Source: Sedimentitalea sp039941015
GTDB taxonomy: Bacteria; Pseudomonadota; Alphaproteobacteria; Rhodobacterales; Rhodobacteraceae
Strand: one strand, 5' to 3'
DNA length: 64,000 nt
NCBI RefSeq assembly: GCF_039941015.1
Contig: NZ_JBDVFI010000057.1
Shown: positions 53,946-62,075 of the stretch, piece by piece
Position numbering within the stretch: position 1 is the first letter of the stretch
Layout: each line of letters starts with the position of its first letter
Made by a program: the position numbers and the translations under genes
Notes under the pieces: generated by a model
Told to the model about the DNA's origin: nothing
Seen by the model: only the letters and a program-made list of their open reading frames with translations
The model's database searches: none

Positions 53946-54875
53946 ATGATGATCCGTCGCTATCTGACTATACTTCTGGCTCACGCGTGCATAGCGAGCT
54001 TCCTTGTCACCGGGTGGGCCACGGCAGAAGTTCGGTTTGACAATGTCGTCGGCAGCGACACATTTGGACGCCCCGTCAACTATGCACTTTATCTGCCACC
54101 CGATTATGATGAGAGCAGTCGCACATACCCCGTGCTTTATCTGTTGCATGGAGGCGGTAGCGGGCAGCCCAGCGATTGGTTCACGCTCGCGGGGCTGGAT
54201 CAGATTCTGGACCGGATGATTGAAGAAGGGGAAATCCGGCCATTGATCGCTATTGCACCGGATGGACGCCGAGACTCGGCCAACGAAATCGCGACATATT
54301 TTCTCGACGATCAAAACGGTGAGACCTTGTGGGAAACCATGTTTTTCGAGGATTTCATGCCTGCAGTAGAGAAGCGGCATCGCGCGATTGGCGGTGGCGA
54401 GGCCCGCGCCCTTCTGGGGATATCGATGGGCGGCGTTGCCGCGACGGTTTACCAACTCCGAGAACCCGAGACTTTCGCCGGCAGCGCCGCAATCAGTGTG
54501 GCCTTTAGGACCGAACAGCAGGTCCTTGGCCTTTCGACCGAGGCCTATCGCAGCCGTTACGCGGGTGTATTGGGCACTGATCTAGAAGGACCTGACCGTC
54601 TCAATGAGAATTGGACTGCGCTGTTGCCAGAGACGTTGGTGACTGCAACGAACACTGCGTATTTTCAACGCATACCGCGGCTATACTTTGACATCGGTGC
54701 CGACGACCCGTTCTTTGAGGCAACCGCCGATCTTCATGTAACGTTACGCGCGGCGGGGATCAAACACCGGTTCCAAGTCAATGAAGGTGGTCATGACTGG
54801 GTCTTCTGGCGGCAATCGCTAGTGGGAGCGCTCCTGCATGTCGACGCGGTTCTGACTCGCAAATACGGCGAGTGA
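53946..54875 (+). CDS. Secreted esterase of the esterase-D / feruloyl-esterase-like family
   Basis: A 309-aa alpha/beta hydrolase with a signal peptide (residues 1-27, ending GWATAE). YALYLPPDYDESSRTYPVLYLLHGGGSGQPSDW gives the oxyanion region, GISMGGVAAT the nucleophile Ser, and GGHDWVFWRQ the catalytic His. Relatives cleave acyl groups from sugars or polysaccharides. Being 66 bases behind an operon that includes an O-acyltransferase, it may remove or edit the same acyl groups. Confidence 0.83.
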   Translation: MMIRRYLTILLAHACIASFLVTGWATAEVRFDNVVGSDTFGRPVNYALYLPPDYDESSRTYPVLYLLHGGGSGQPSDWFTLAGLDQILDRMIEEGEIRPLIAIAPDGRRDSANEIATYFLDDQNGETLWETMFFEDFMPAVEKRHRAIGGGEARALLGISMGGVAATVYQLREPETFAGSAAISVAFRTEQQVLGLSTEAYRSRYAGVLGTDLEGPDRLNENWTALLPETLVTATNTAYFQRIPRLYFDIGADDPFFEATADLHVTLRAAGIKHRFQVNEGGHDWVFWRQSLVGALLHVDAVLTRKYGE

Positions 54876-55481
54876 TGCAGGAAAGCGACTGACCGACTCA
54901 AAGATGGAGGGTTTGTCACGCAAGCCGACGTTGGATTGCTCGGACGACCATTTGGACGTGGCTGACAATGATCTCCACACCATCCCTGTGCGCCGCGCGC
55001 TACCGTTTCTCATCTTATACCATCGGGGAGTGTTTTATATGTGGAAGTCCCGTCGCGTCTTTTGGGATGAGCAGGCGCCGCTAACGGATACAACATCTGG
55101 AAACCCAAACAGCCTCGATTTTCACCGGATGCTTGTGTGAAGAACAGACCAAAAGCGGGAAATGGCATAAACGGGTAGGTGCCATGTTCTTGCGGATATC
55201 AAACGTGCGCAGAGGTTTAGCTTTGCCTGTTGCCCAGTTGCGGGAACTCAACAATTTTGCGATGCCCGATTACATTCGCAACTGCGCAGCTTGATACGGT
55301 GCGATTTTGCGACAACTTTTAGAAAACGCGGCACCATAGCTCAAGAATTCTGGCCAAACCTGCCACTATCGAAAGCTAAGGAGGTCCTCAAACACAGTCA
55401 GAGGAACGAAATCTTGTTATCCGCCCCGCCCATCAACCCGAGGAACAGCACAAAGTTGCGTTGTCTGGGTATGTGCGCGTG
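54876..55481. other. 606-bp region without a supported gene
   Basis: An open frame at 54904-55140 (78 codons) has no family resemblance, no good ribosome site and unusual composition, so I do not call it. The remainder should hold the promoter of the barrel-protein gene. No repeat or strong hairpin was seen. Confidence 0.4.
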
Positions 55482-57026
55482 ATGGAGACATATCGTTTCG
55501 GGAACTGGAAAGAGAAATTGCTGTGCGGTGCGGCGGTACTGCTGGTTGGGTCAACAAGTGGGCTGGCTCAAACAGCAGAGCAGATGGCACCAACGTCTTT
55601 GTTGGGTTCGGGCCAGGTGGATACCACAAAACCCGCGATACCGACTGCTCAGGAAATAATCCTTGATATACCGAGCGCGGTTCACATGTCGCGTCATCAG
55701 CGGGGCGAAATCAACGGGCTGCGATATGTCCTGTTTCCGGATGGTACGGGAACAGTTATGCAGGCCGGAGAATTGCGCACGGCTCTCTATCGATTGAAAT
55801 GCACTAAAGGTGTTTCCTGTACGATTACCGGGGAAGGCGGCGTCAGCATAAATGTCCCCGCGCGCGGTGCTCCAGAACCGGAGCTGCCCATCGCACCAAA
55901 TGGTGAGGCGCTCGCTCGTTATCTTTCGGAATGGATACTCGCCGGAACGGGAACGCCGGTCGAAACCACGCCTCCGGTAGAGGTTGCAGAAAACAAGGCG
56001 CCTGCGCCCACTTCACTTATTGTTGAGCGTGCAGGCGAATCCATCGCACAAACCTCAGACGAACCCGCCGAACAAAGCCCAAGCGAACCTGCCGCGCAAG
56101 ATCCAGAGCCGGCAAAGTCGACGACAATTTCATCGGGTCAGACTCCGCCCGTCGAAGAGAGCGCTACCCCGCCCTGTCCGGTTCGGGAAGAAAATGGTGG
56201 GTGTGCCCCCGCCCCCGTCGAGGAACGCCAAGTCGAGCAAATACGCAAAGTAACCTATGAGCCCATCACACCGGCGTCTCAACCCGCGCCTCTAGCGCAA
56301 AAATCCGCTAGAAAACAAGAGCCAGCGGAACAACCCAAAGAACTCGAACGTCCTTCGTTCATCAAGCGCATTGGCTTGGCGTGTTCCATCACGGGTAGTG
56401 TTACCTCACGCTATAAAAATCATAACACTGGCTCTGAACGTTTTGGAAAGCCGCGTGTCAGCTTTGGATGTGGTGCACGTTTTTCCAAGAAGTTTTCGGT
56501 ACGCTTGTCGGTAATCGGCTACGGAGACAAGAACGAAAAATCGCCATCAGATGCCGATTTCACATACGCGTTCGCTTACCGTGCCACAGATAAGATTACG
56601 TTGACGTATACGAACTACTCTGCGCGTTTCGATGGTGCGGGCGGCGGGATTGCATATCCTTTTACCTCGGGTGCCCTTCGAGCAAGCTATAAGTTGCCAA
56701 GAATTCCGCTGCCCAACGACAAGACCATAGGTTGCTCAACCAGCCTGAGCTTGCTCCGCCCACACGAGAATTCGCTAAACCTGTCATGCAGCTATCAGGT
56801 AACAGATCGTTTTCGGATCAGTGGTACCGCCTATGCATATTCTTCCGGAAAACAAGAAAACTGGGAACCCGATTTTGCATATGTTGCAAGCTACAAAATT
56901 AACGACGATTTGAACTTGGTTTATAGCAATTACGCAAACAACAGGTTCTTCTGGAATGACAGCAGCAGCCCCGGTGAAGGCATATATGGCGGTACACTAT
57001 CGTTAACTTATAACTTCAAGTTCTGA
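55482..57026 (+). CDS. Outer-membrane beta-barrel protein with an N-terminal periplasmic domain
   Basis: A 514-aa protein: signal peptide (about 1-29, ending GLAQ), a small domain shared with the protein at 53229 (about residues 60-140), a Pro/Glu/Ala-rich linker (about 170-290), and a C-terminal barrel (about 300-514) of alternating strands such as ITLTYTNYSARF, RFRISGTAYAYSS and LNLVYSNYA, ending in an aromatic residue (LTYNFKF) as outer-membrane proteins do. It is a candidate export channel or surface anchor for the polymer made by the upstream operon. The ATG at 55482 follows GTGCGCGTG; an earlier in-frame start at 55461 is possible. Confidence 0.7.
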   Translation: METYRFGNWKEKLLCGAAVLLVGSTSGLAQTAEQMAPTSLLGSGQVDTTKPAIPTAQEIILDIPSAVHMSRHQRGEINGLRYVLFPDGTGTVMQAGELRTALYRLKCTKGVSCTITGEGGVSINVPARGAPEPELPIAPNGEALARYLSEWILAGTGTPVETTPPVEVAENKAPAPTSLIVERAGESIAQTSDEPAEQSPSEPAAQDPEPAKSTTISSGQTPPVEESATPPCPVREENGGCAPAPVEERQVEQIRKVTYEPITPASQPAPLAQKSARKQEPAEQPKELERPSFIKRIGLACSITGSVTSRYKNHNTGSERFGKPRVSFGCGARFSKKFSVRLSVIGYGDKNEKSPSDADFTYAFAYRATDKITLTYTNYSARFDGAGGGIAYPFTSGALRASYKLPRIPLPNDKTIGCSTSLSLLRPHENSLNLSCSYQVTDRFRISGTAYAYSSGKQENWEPDFAYVASYKINDDLNLVYSNYANNRFFWNDSSSPGEGIYGGTLSLTYNFKF

Positions 57027-57051
57027 ACGACTTCTACGGGTGAGCGATCTC

Positions 57052-58779
57052 TTAGAAGCAGGCAGAAAGCTCCGCCAGTTCCGTCTGTATCTTCCGAATA
57101 CACTCAGCGGACTCTTGTCCACCTGTCGGGTTAAGTTCGAGCTGTTTCGCCCAGCCCGAAATATCCGAGAACCCTAAGACCAAAGACGATCCCTTGATCG
57201 AATGAGCTTGCTCCGAGATCGTCTTGGCGTCCTCGCGTTCGACAGCATCAAGGATTTTTTCAAGCCGCGCCAGTGTATCATCAACATATTCCTGGGCCAG
57301 TTCGACAAGATTTTCTTCCGAAAACAGGGTCAACATTTCAGCTAAGGTTTCCGCCGATATCTTGGATAGAATGGAAGCACTCCCCTTTTCTTTGGGGTCG
57401 TCTTCTGCCGGGCTGACTTCATCGAGCGTTTCAGGGTCGCGATCCAACAAGGCAACCTCGAGCGCACTCTTGAGTTCATTGAACGGGATTGGTTTCGATA
57501 GAATGGTATCTATCCCGACAATTGCAGCTTCTTCTTCGATTGCATCCATCACATGCGCAGTAAGCGCCAGGATTGGAGGCATGTCGGCATCGGCCCATTT
57601 GAGCCTTATACGTCGCGTTGCCTCAAGCCCATCCATTTCGGGCATTGCAACGTCCATCAGAACCAAATCAAATTTATCGGGGTCGAACATCTCTAGTGCA
57701 ATGCGACCGTTTTCAGCCAGTTCGGCCTTTAGGTTCATACGGTCAGCGTAGGTAAGCAACAGCTTTTGATTGATGATGTTGTCTTCAGCGATCAGAACCC
57801 GTTTCCCGTCCAGAACGTCCTGGGGATGATCTAGCGTTGAGGATTTTGATTTTTTACCGGAACCGGCGCCGATGACCACGGGAAGTTCAAACCAAAAGGT
57901 CGACCCAACGCCAATCTTGCTCTCGACTCCGACCGTTCCTCCGGATCCTTCAAGTATACGTTTGCAGATTGCCAAGCCAAGGCCAGTGCCTTGCGCTGCA
58001 GCCGTCAGGGGATTGGCAACCTGAGAGAAGTCTTTGAATAGGTTCAGGACGCCATCGTCCGATATGCCAACACCAAAATCTTCCACCTCGACCCGCAGCA
58101 ATGCGCCCTTTTCGTGCGGTGATGCGCTGGCCCGAACAAAGATCGGACCTTCTGTAGAATAACGTACAGCGTTGTTTACCAGGTTTGAAATTACCTGCCG
58201 TATCCGCGTGGCGTCACCCAGAAAAATCTCCGGAACGCCGTCATCTACTTTGGTGATGATTGCGCGGTGGGCACTTTTTTCGTTTGAACGCGCCAACATC
58301 CGAACGCTTTCGATCAAAGCACGCACATCGACATCTTCTTCTTCAAATACAAATACGCCGGCTTCCATCTTGGAAAAGTCCAAAACGTCGTTCACGATGC
58401 GGCCAAGACTTGCCCCGGCAGTACTGGCATAGGTCAACAGTTCTTTTTTGGACGGATCAGTTTCGTCCATTGCGAGCAGGTCGATCATCCCCAGCATCCC
58501 GCCTAACGGCGTTCTGATTTCGTGACTCATCGTTGCAACAAAACGGCTTTTGGCTTTGCCAGCGGCTTCCGCTTGTTGAAGCGCCACCTCCAACTCTTTG
58601 GTGCGGTCACGCACAGCTTGCTCCAGTTGTGCAGAATGATTGCTCAATTTCTGGTTCGCCATATACAACTCTCGGCTTTTCGCCTCCAAGAGCTGCTCTG
58701 CCTCTGCACGCGCGGCGCGCTCGCGTTGATATCGACGGCGAGATACAAAATCTGCTGATTGGGACGTGTCTTCGCTCAT
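57052..58779 (-). CDS. H-NOX-associated hybrid histidine kinase (HisKA-HATPase-REC-Hpt)
   Basis: A 575-aa cytoplasmic kinase without membrane segments. It has a coiled coil (about 15-75), a dimerisation/phosphoacceptor domain with His86 (ATMSHEIRTPLGG), an ATPase domain with NLVNNAVRYS (N-box), EDFGVGIS and GTGLGLAICKRI, a receiver (about 325-440) with Asp376 (VLMDVAMP) and Lys429, and an Hpt domain with His526 (QAHSIKGSS). It lies 15 bases downstream of the H-NOX gene. In known systems NO-bound H-NOX inhibits such a kinase, which feeds biofilm or c-di-GMP regulators. The likely targets here are the response regulator at 59783 and/or the REC-phosphatase at 45197. Confidence 0.9.
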   Translation of the reverse strand: MSEDTSQSADFVSRRRYQRERAARAEAEQLLEAKSRELYMANQKLSNHSAQLEQAVRDRTKELEVALQQAEAAGKAKSRFVATMSHEIRTPLGGMLGMIDLLAMDETDPSKKELLTYASTAGASLGRIVNDVLDFSKMEAGVFVFEEEDVDVRALIESVRMLARSNEKSAHRAIITKVDDGVPEIFLGDATRIRQVISNLVNNAVRYSTEGPIFVRASASPHEKGALLRVEVEDFGVGISDDGVLNLFKDFSQVANPLTAAAQGTGLGLAICKRILEGSGGTVGVESKIGVGSTFWFELPVVIGAGSGKKSKSSTLDHPQDVLDGKRVLIAEDNIINQKLLLTYADRMNLKAELAENGRIALEMFDPDKFDLVLMDVAMPEMDGLEATRRIRLKWADADMPPILALTAHVMDAIEEEAAIVGIDTILSKPIPFNELKSALEVALLDRDPETLDEVSPAEDDPKEKGSASILSKISAETLAEMLTLFSEENLVELAQEYVDDTLARLEKILDAVEREDAKTISEQAHSIKGSSLVLGFSDISGWAKQLELNPTGGQESAECIRKIQTELAELSACF

Positions 58780-58794
58780 CTCATTCGCGCCTGA

Positions 58795-59337
58795 TTACTT
58801 CTCTAACTGGATATCAAAAGTCGTCGCGTTCGGTTGATGTGCAACAGGACAACGGTCAATCTTGGCGGTTTGATTATAGCGTTCCAAAGATGCTTCGATC
58901 ATACCGTGGCAGAATTCGACGAGTGGCCGGGGCGATGAATAGGTCAATTTCAACCGATCCCCTTCGACCCGGTCCGTGGCGAACACTGGCAGTTCTGCTT
59001 CCGGATAGAGCTTTTTGACTTCGACATGAATTTCACCATCCACCGCTTCCAACAGGGAAAAGCTGTCGTCTTTTCCGCTAAAGAACTCTGAATAATGTTC
59101 AACAAAGTGTTTCAGCATCCAGTGCCCGAACATGCGCTGGAGTGCCTCCGGGCTAATACCCGAGTGATCGCTAAAAGCGACTACAATCTTGACCAATTCG
59201 GAACAGGGATAGTTTCCGACTGCGGTGAACGCCCCCCCATTCTCCAGATCCGCCTTATCCAGCACCTGATCAACGACGTCCTCACCAAATGCGTCCTCGG
59301 CCATGTTGACGAGTTCTACAAAAATCGTGCCTTTCAT
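58795..59337 (-). CDS. H-NOX heme NO-binding sensor
   Basis: A 180-aa H-NOX domain (MKGTIFVELVNMAEDAFGEDVVDQVL opening). The proximal heme ligand is His104 in GEIHVEVKKLYP, with Pro112 in the usual place, and the heme-propionate clamp Tyr-x-Ser-x-Arg is Tyr133, Ser135, Arg137 (YSSPR). No distal-pocket H-bonding residue is evident, so NO rather than O2 binding is expected for this stand-alone class. It is co-transcribed with the hybrid kinase. Confidence 0.92.
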   Translation of the reverse strand: MKGTIFVELVNMAEDAFGEDVVDQVLDKADLENGGAFTAVGNYPCSELVKIVVAFSDHSGISPEALQRMFGHWMLKHFVEHYSEFFSGKDDSFSLLEAVDGEIHVEVKKLYPEAELPVFATDRVEGDRLKLTYSSPRPLVEFCHGMIEASLERYNQTAKIDRCPVAHQPNATTFDIQLEK

Positions 59338-59782
59338 GGGGTGTCACTTTCTCTTTTATCGGTCGGGGCAGATCTATCGCAGTTGGCTGGTCTCAAGATC
59401 AGTCCGGCATTGTGGTTGTCGTTTTAGGCCGGCTGCCATTCGCCCGTAGTTCCAACTCAGTGTGTTCAACATACCCTATGAACTCAAGGGGAACTATCCA
59501 TTTGCCCCAATCCATACCCGGAATTGGCTGAAGATGCTTGCAAGCGGAGCGACTGCAAATGTCGATCTCACGTTCGGCTCTTTAGATCATCGACGGGCCC
59601 GACCTGTTCGCCATTAAATGCAAACGGCCATTTCACAATCGGGCCGAAGACGACAGAAACAAAGCGGAAACCCTGATCTTAAGGGCTACTGCGTATCTCA
59701 GAGCATCACCGCCCGGCGACTTGTTAGACCCCGGTGCGCAGATAGCAGTCGGCGTATTCGCTGACTCATTTGGAAAGAACCC
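59338..59782. other. 445-bp region upstream of the H-NOX operon
   Basis: No gene, repeat or clear hairpin recognised. It must contain the H-NOX promoter and the 3' end of the LuxR-type regulator transcript. Confidence 0.4.
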
Positions 59783-60406
59783 TCAGAAAAGACCCGCCTC
59801 GCGGGCAATCATCGCGGCCTGCGTACGATTTGAGGCGTCGATCTTGCGATAGAGAGTCTTCATGTGCAGCTTGACTGTCGGTTCGCTGATGTCAAAGTCA
59901 CGGGCGATTTCCTTGTTCGACTTGCCTTCTGTCAGACCTTTAAGCATCTGAAGCTCGCGTTCTGACAGCTTGTCCGCCAGTGGATGCGCTGGTCCGGTTT
60001 CGTCGGCGGTCATGAAATCGAGCGGTGCGTATTGTTCACCCATTGCCATGAACTTTACCGCGTTGACCATCGACTTTGCAGGCAGCGTCTTGGGTACAAA
60101 ACCGGCGGCCCCAGCGTCGAGCGCCTTCTGCGCGATTTCCTTGGTCGCTTCGCCTGACATCAGGGCAACACGCTGCCCGCCGTCGAACTCCAGTGCGCGG
60201 GACAGCCCCGACAATCCATTCATGCCCGGCATGTTGAGATCGAGTAGCACCAAGTCAAAAGGCCCGTCACTGCGGATACTTGCGCAGGCGGCATCAAAGT
60301 CAGCCGCAGTCGCAGTTTCAAAGCCACCCTGCCCCTCCAGGAACAGAACCAACGTGTCACGCAGCAGATCGTGGTCATCCGCAATCAGTATTTTCATGTT
60401 CGGCAA
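59783..60406 (-). CDS. NarL/LuxR-type response regulator
   Basis: A 207-aa regulator: receiver domain (residues 4-120) with the acidic pocket Asp10-Asp11, phospho-acceptor Asp56 (LLDLNMPG) and Lys in VPKTLPAKS, then a LuxR HTH (about 140-205: LSERELQMLKGLTEGKSNKEIARDFDISEPTVKLHMKTLYRKI). It is encoded in the same direction as, and upstream of, the H-NOX/kinase pair, and divergent from a sugar transferase gene. It is a plausible output of the H-NOX kinase, with the GGATAGG palindromes as possible targets. Confidence 0.9.
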   Translation of the reverse strand: MPNMKILIADDHDLLRDTLVLFLEGQGGFETATAADFDAACASIRSDGPFDLVLLDLNMPGMNGLSGLSRALEFDGGQRVALMSGEATKEIAQKALDAGAAGFVPKTLPAKSMVNAVKFMAMGEQYAPLDFMTADETGPAHPLADKLSERELQMLKGLTEGKSNKEIARDFDISEPTVKLHMKTLYRKIDASNRTQAAMIAREAGLF

Positions 60407-60479
60407 CCCTTTTACTTAATCATACGTAGCCAGTTCACGCGGAGATTGCATCAAAAACCCGCTCCCAATCGACGAAGAA

Positions 60480-60498
60480 CCTACCCCTTTCGGATAGG
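60480..60498. promoter_or_regulatory. Near-palindrome upstream of the LuxR-type regulator and sugar transferase
   Basis: CCTACCC-N5-GGATAGG, one base pair short of a perfect 7-bp dyad, followed by TCC. The right half, CGGATAGGTCC, is repeated exactly at 61435-61445. Position between divergent genes suggests a binding site for the response regulator. Confidence 0.5.
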
Positions 60499-60642
60499 TC
60501 CGCCCGCGCCCGGATGGATTATGTTTTCCTCCGGAGAGGACGACAAGACCAACGTCCCCGCCTCCTGTTCGTTCGCCACGTTGCGATGAAAACGGCAATC
60601 GATCACCTATTGGCCAAGCCACCTTCAAACGGGATCGACACC

Positions 60643-61365
60643 ATGATGCGCACAGAAATTGAAGCTGAATTCGCACTGACTGCTCCGGCAATCGAACCGC
60701 GTGTGAAAACAGCGTTCTGCTTGATGCTTGGCCTCGATCTTGCTGACGACGCAACGGAACAGCCGCTCGCAGCCCCGCAACAGCGGGCGTTGGACCTTGC
60801 CCTATCCTATGTCGCTATCATTCTGCTTTTTCCGCTGCTGTTGCTGACTGTTCTGGCGGTCAAGCTCGACAGTCGAGGGCCTGCCTTGTTCAGACAGACG
60901 CGCGTCGGTCGCGATGGCAGCCAGTTCACGCTGTACAAGTTCCGCTCGATGCATATCGACGCCGAAGAACGCCGCGCTGCGCTTTTGGAAACATCGGACC
61001 GTGACGGCATCTGCTTTAAGTCCCGCAACGACCCACGCATCACCCGCGTCGGGCGGTTCATTCGCCGGTTTTCCATCGATGAGCTGCCGCAAATCCTGAA
61101 CGTGTTGCATGGAGATATGTCGATTGTCGGTCCGCGCCCCGCCCTGCCTTCAGAAGTTGCCGCCTATCCTCCGCATGCTTTCGGACGTCTGGCCGTAAAC
61201 CCCGGCATCACGGGTCTCTGGCAAGTCTCGGGGCGGGCTGAGGTTTCGTTCGATAGAATGATCGACATGGATATCGAATATGCGAGGAACCGTAACCTGA
61301 GCATGGATGTAGCGTTGATCCTCTCGACCTTTCGCGCGGTTCTTTCGGGACGAGGCGCTTACTGA
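60643..61365 (+). CDS. Polyprenyl-phosphate sugar phosphotransferase (ExoY/WcaJ-type)
   Basis: About 240 aa, a bacterial sugar transferase that links the first sugar-1-phosphate to undecaprenyl phosphate in exopolysaccharide synthesis. One N-terminal membrane hairpin (ALSYVAIILLFPLLLLTVLAV) precedes the catalytic part: RQTRVGRDGSQFTLYKFRSM, SIDELPQILNVLHGDMSIVGPRP and PGITGLWQVSGRAEVSFDRM. The start is uncertain: 60643 is chosen for its GGGA at suitable spacing, while 60586 and 60514 are also in frame. It stands alone without Wzx/Wzy genes, so it may serve a pathway encoded elsewhere, or the GT2 region nearby. Confidence 0.85.
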   Translation: MMRTEIEAEFALTAPAIEPRVKTAFCLMLGLDLADDATEQPLAAPQQRALDLALSYVAIILLFPLLLLTVLAVKLDSRGPALFRQTRVGRDGSQFTLYKFRSMHIDAEERRAALLETSDRDGICFKSRNDPRITRVGRFIRRFSIDELPQILNVLHGDMSIVGPRPALPSEVAAYPPHAFGRLAVNPGITGLWQVSGRAEVSFDRMIDMDIEYARNRNLSMDVALILSTFRAVLSGRGAY

Positions 61366-61424
61366 ATACGACCGGGCGCTCATCCCTCAACACTCTTCAC
61401 TCTGAGCGCACGATCGGGAGTGGG

Positions 61425-61442
61425 CCTATCCAAACGGATAGG
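61425..61442. promoter_or_regulatory. Perfect palindrome CCTATCC-N4-GGATAGG upstream of the 61520 gene
   Basis: A 7-bp perfect dyad 78 bases before the small periplasmic protein gene. It shares CGGATAGGTCC with the site at 60480-60500. Likely bound by the same regulator. Confidence 0.5.
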
Positions 61443-61519
61443 TCCATATCCGTCGTCGTCATGGATGCAAGTGCAGAAACGTGCAAAAACGGTGCATCAT
61501 TTCATAGCGAGGTTTTTCC

Positions 61520-62023
61520 ATGCGGAATATCAATATTGCCGCTTCATTGTTTGCCGTCGCATTTACTGCGGCAGCCTGGGCCGAAGAACTTGCGGCTCCG
61601 ACAGGTGAAGTGCTCCTGACGGTATCGGGAAACGTGGAGCATACGAATGTCGACGCGACCGCGCAGTTTGATATGGAACTGTTGGAGCAGCTGCCTGTCA
61701 CGCAATTTGAGACAGCAACGATTTGGACCGAAGGCACACATGTGTTCGAAGGTGTCGAACTGGCGGCCTTGGTCGAACAACTGGGATTGGAAGGCGAGAC
61801 GCTCTTTGCCAGCGCAATCAACGACTATACGGTCGAAATTCCGTTCAGCGACGCGGCCGAGGGGGGACCAATCGTAGCCTATCGGTTGGACGGCAAGGAA
61901 ATGTCAGTTCGCGAAAAGGGTCCGCTGTGGATCATCTATCCCTATGATAAAAGTTCGGACTATCAGACCGAGGTGATCTATTCTCGCAGCATCTGGCAGC
62001 TGGATCGGATCGAAAGCCGCTAG
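61520..62023 (+). CDS. Small periplasmic molybdopterin-fold protein
   Basis: A 167-aa protein with a signal peptide (about 1-21, ending AAWAEE). The mature part, with EVLLTVSGNVEHTN, FDMELLEQLPVTQFETATIW, the THVFEGVELAALVEQLG stretch and GPLWIIYPYD, resembles the sulfite-oxidase molybdopterin-binding fold in miniature. It lacks the cysteine that would ligate molybdenum in true enzymes, so it may be a sensor or scaffold. It lies 52 bases before a membrane hybrid kinase, an arrangement suggesting a periplasmic input protein. Confidence 0.65.
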   Translation: MRNINIAASLFAVAFTAAAWAEELAAPTGEVLLTVSGNVEHTNVDATAQFDMELLEQLPVTQFETATIWTEGTHVFEGVELAALVEQLGLEGETLFASAINDYTVEIPFSDAAEGGPIVAYRLDGKEMSVREKGPLWIIYPYDKSSDYQTEVIYSRSIWQLDRIESR

Positions 62024-62075
62024 ACCCTGACTGTTCATCGGGTACCGTTGGCCCGAACATACCGGAGTTTAGAGA

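Noticed and set aside
54904..55140. 78-codon plus-strand frame between the esterase and barrel genes
   Set aside because: No convincing ribosome site, no domain, and composition unlike its neighbours.
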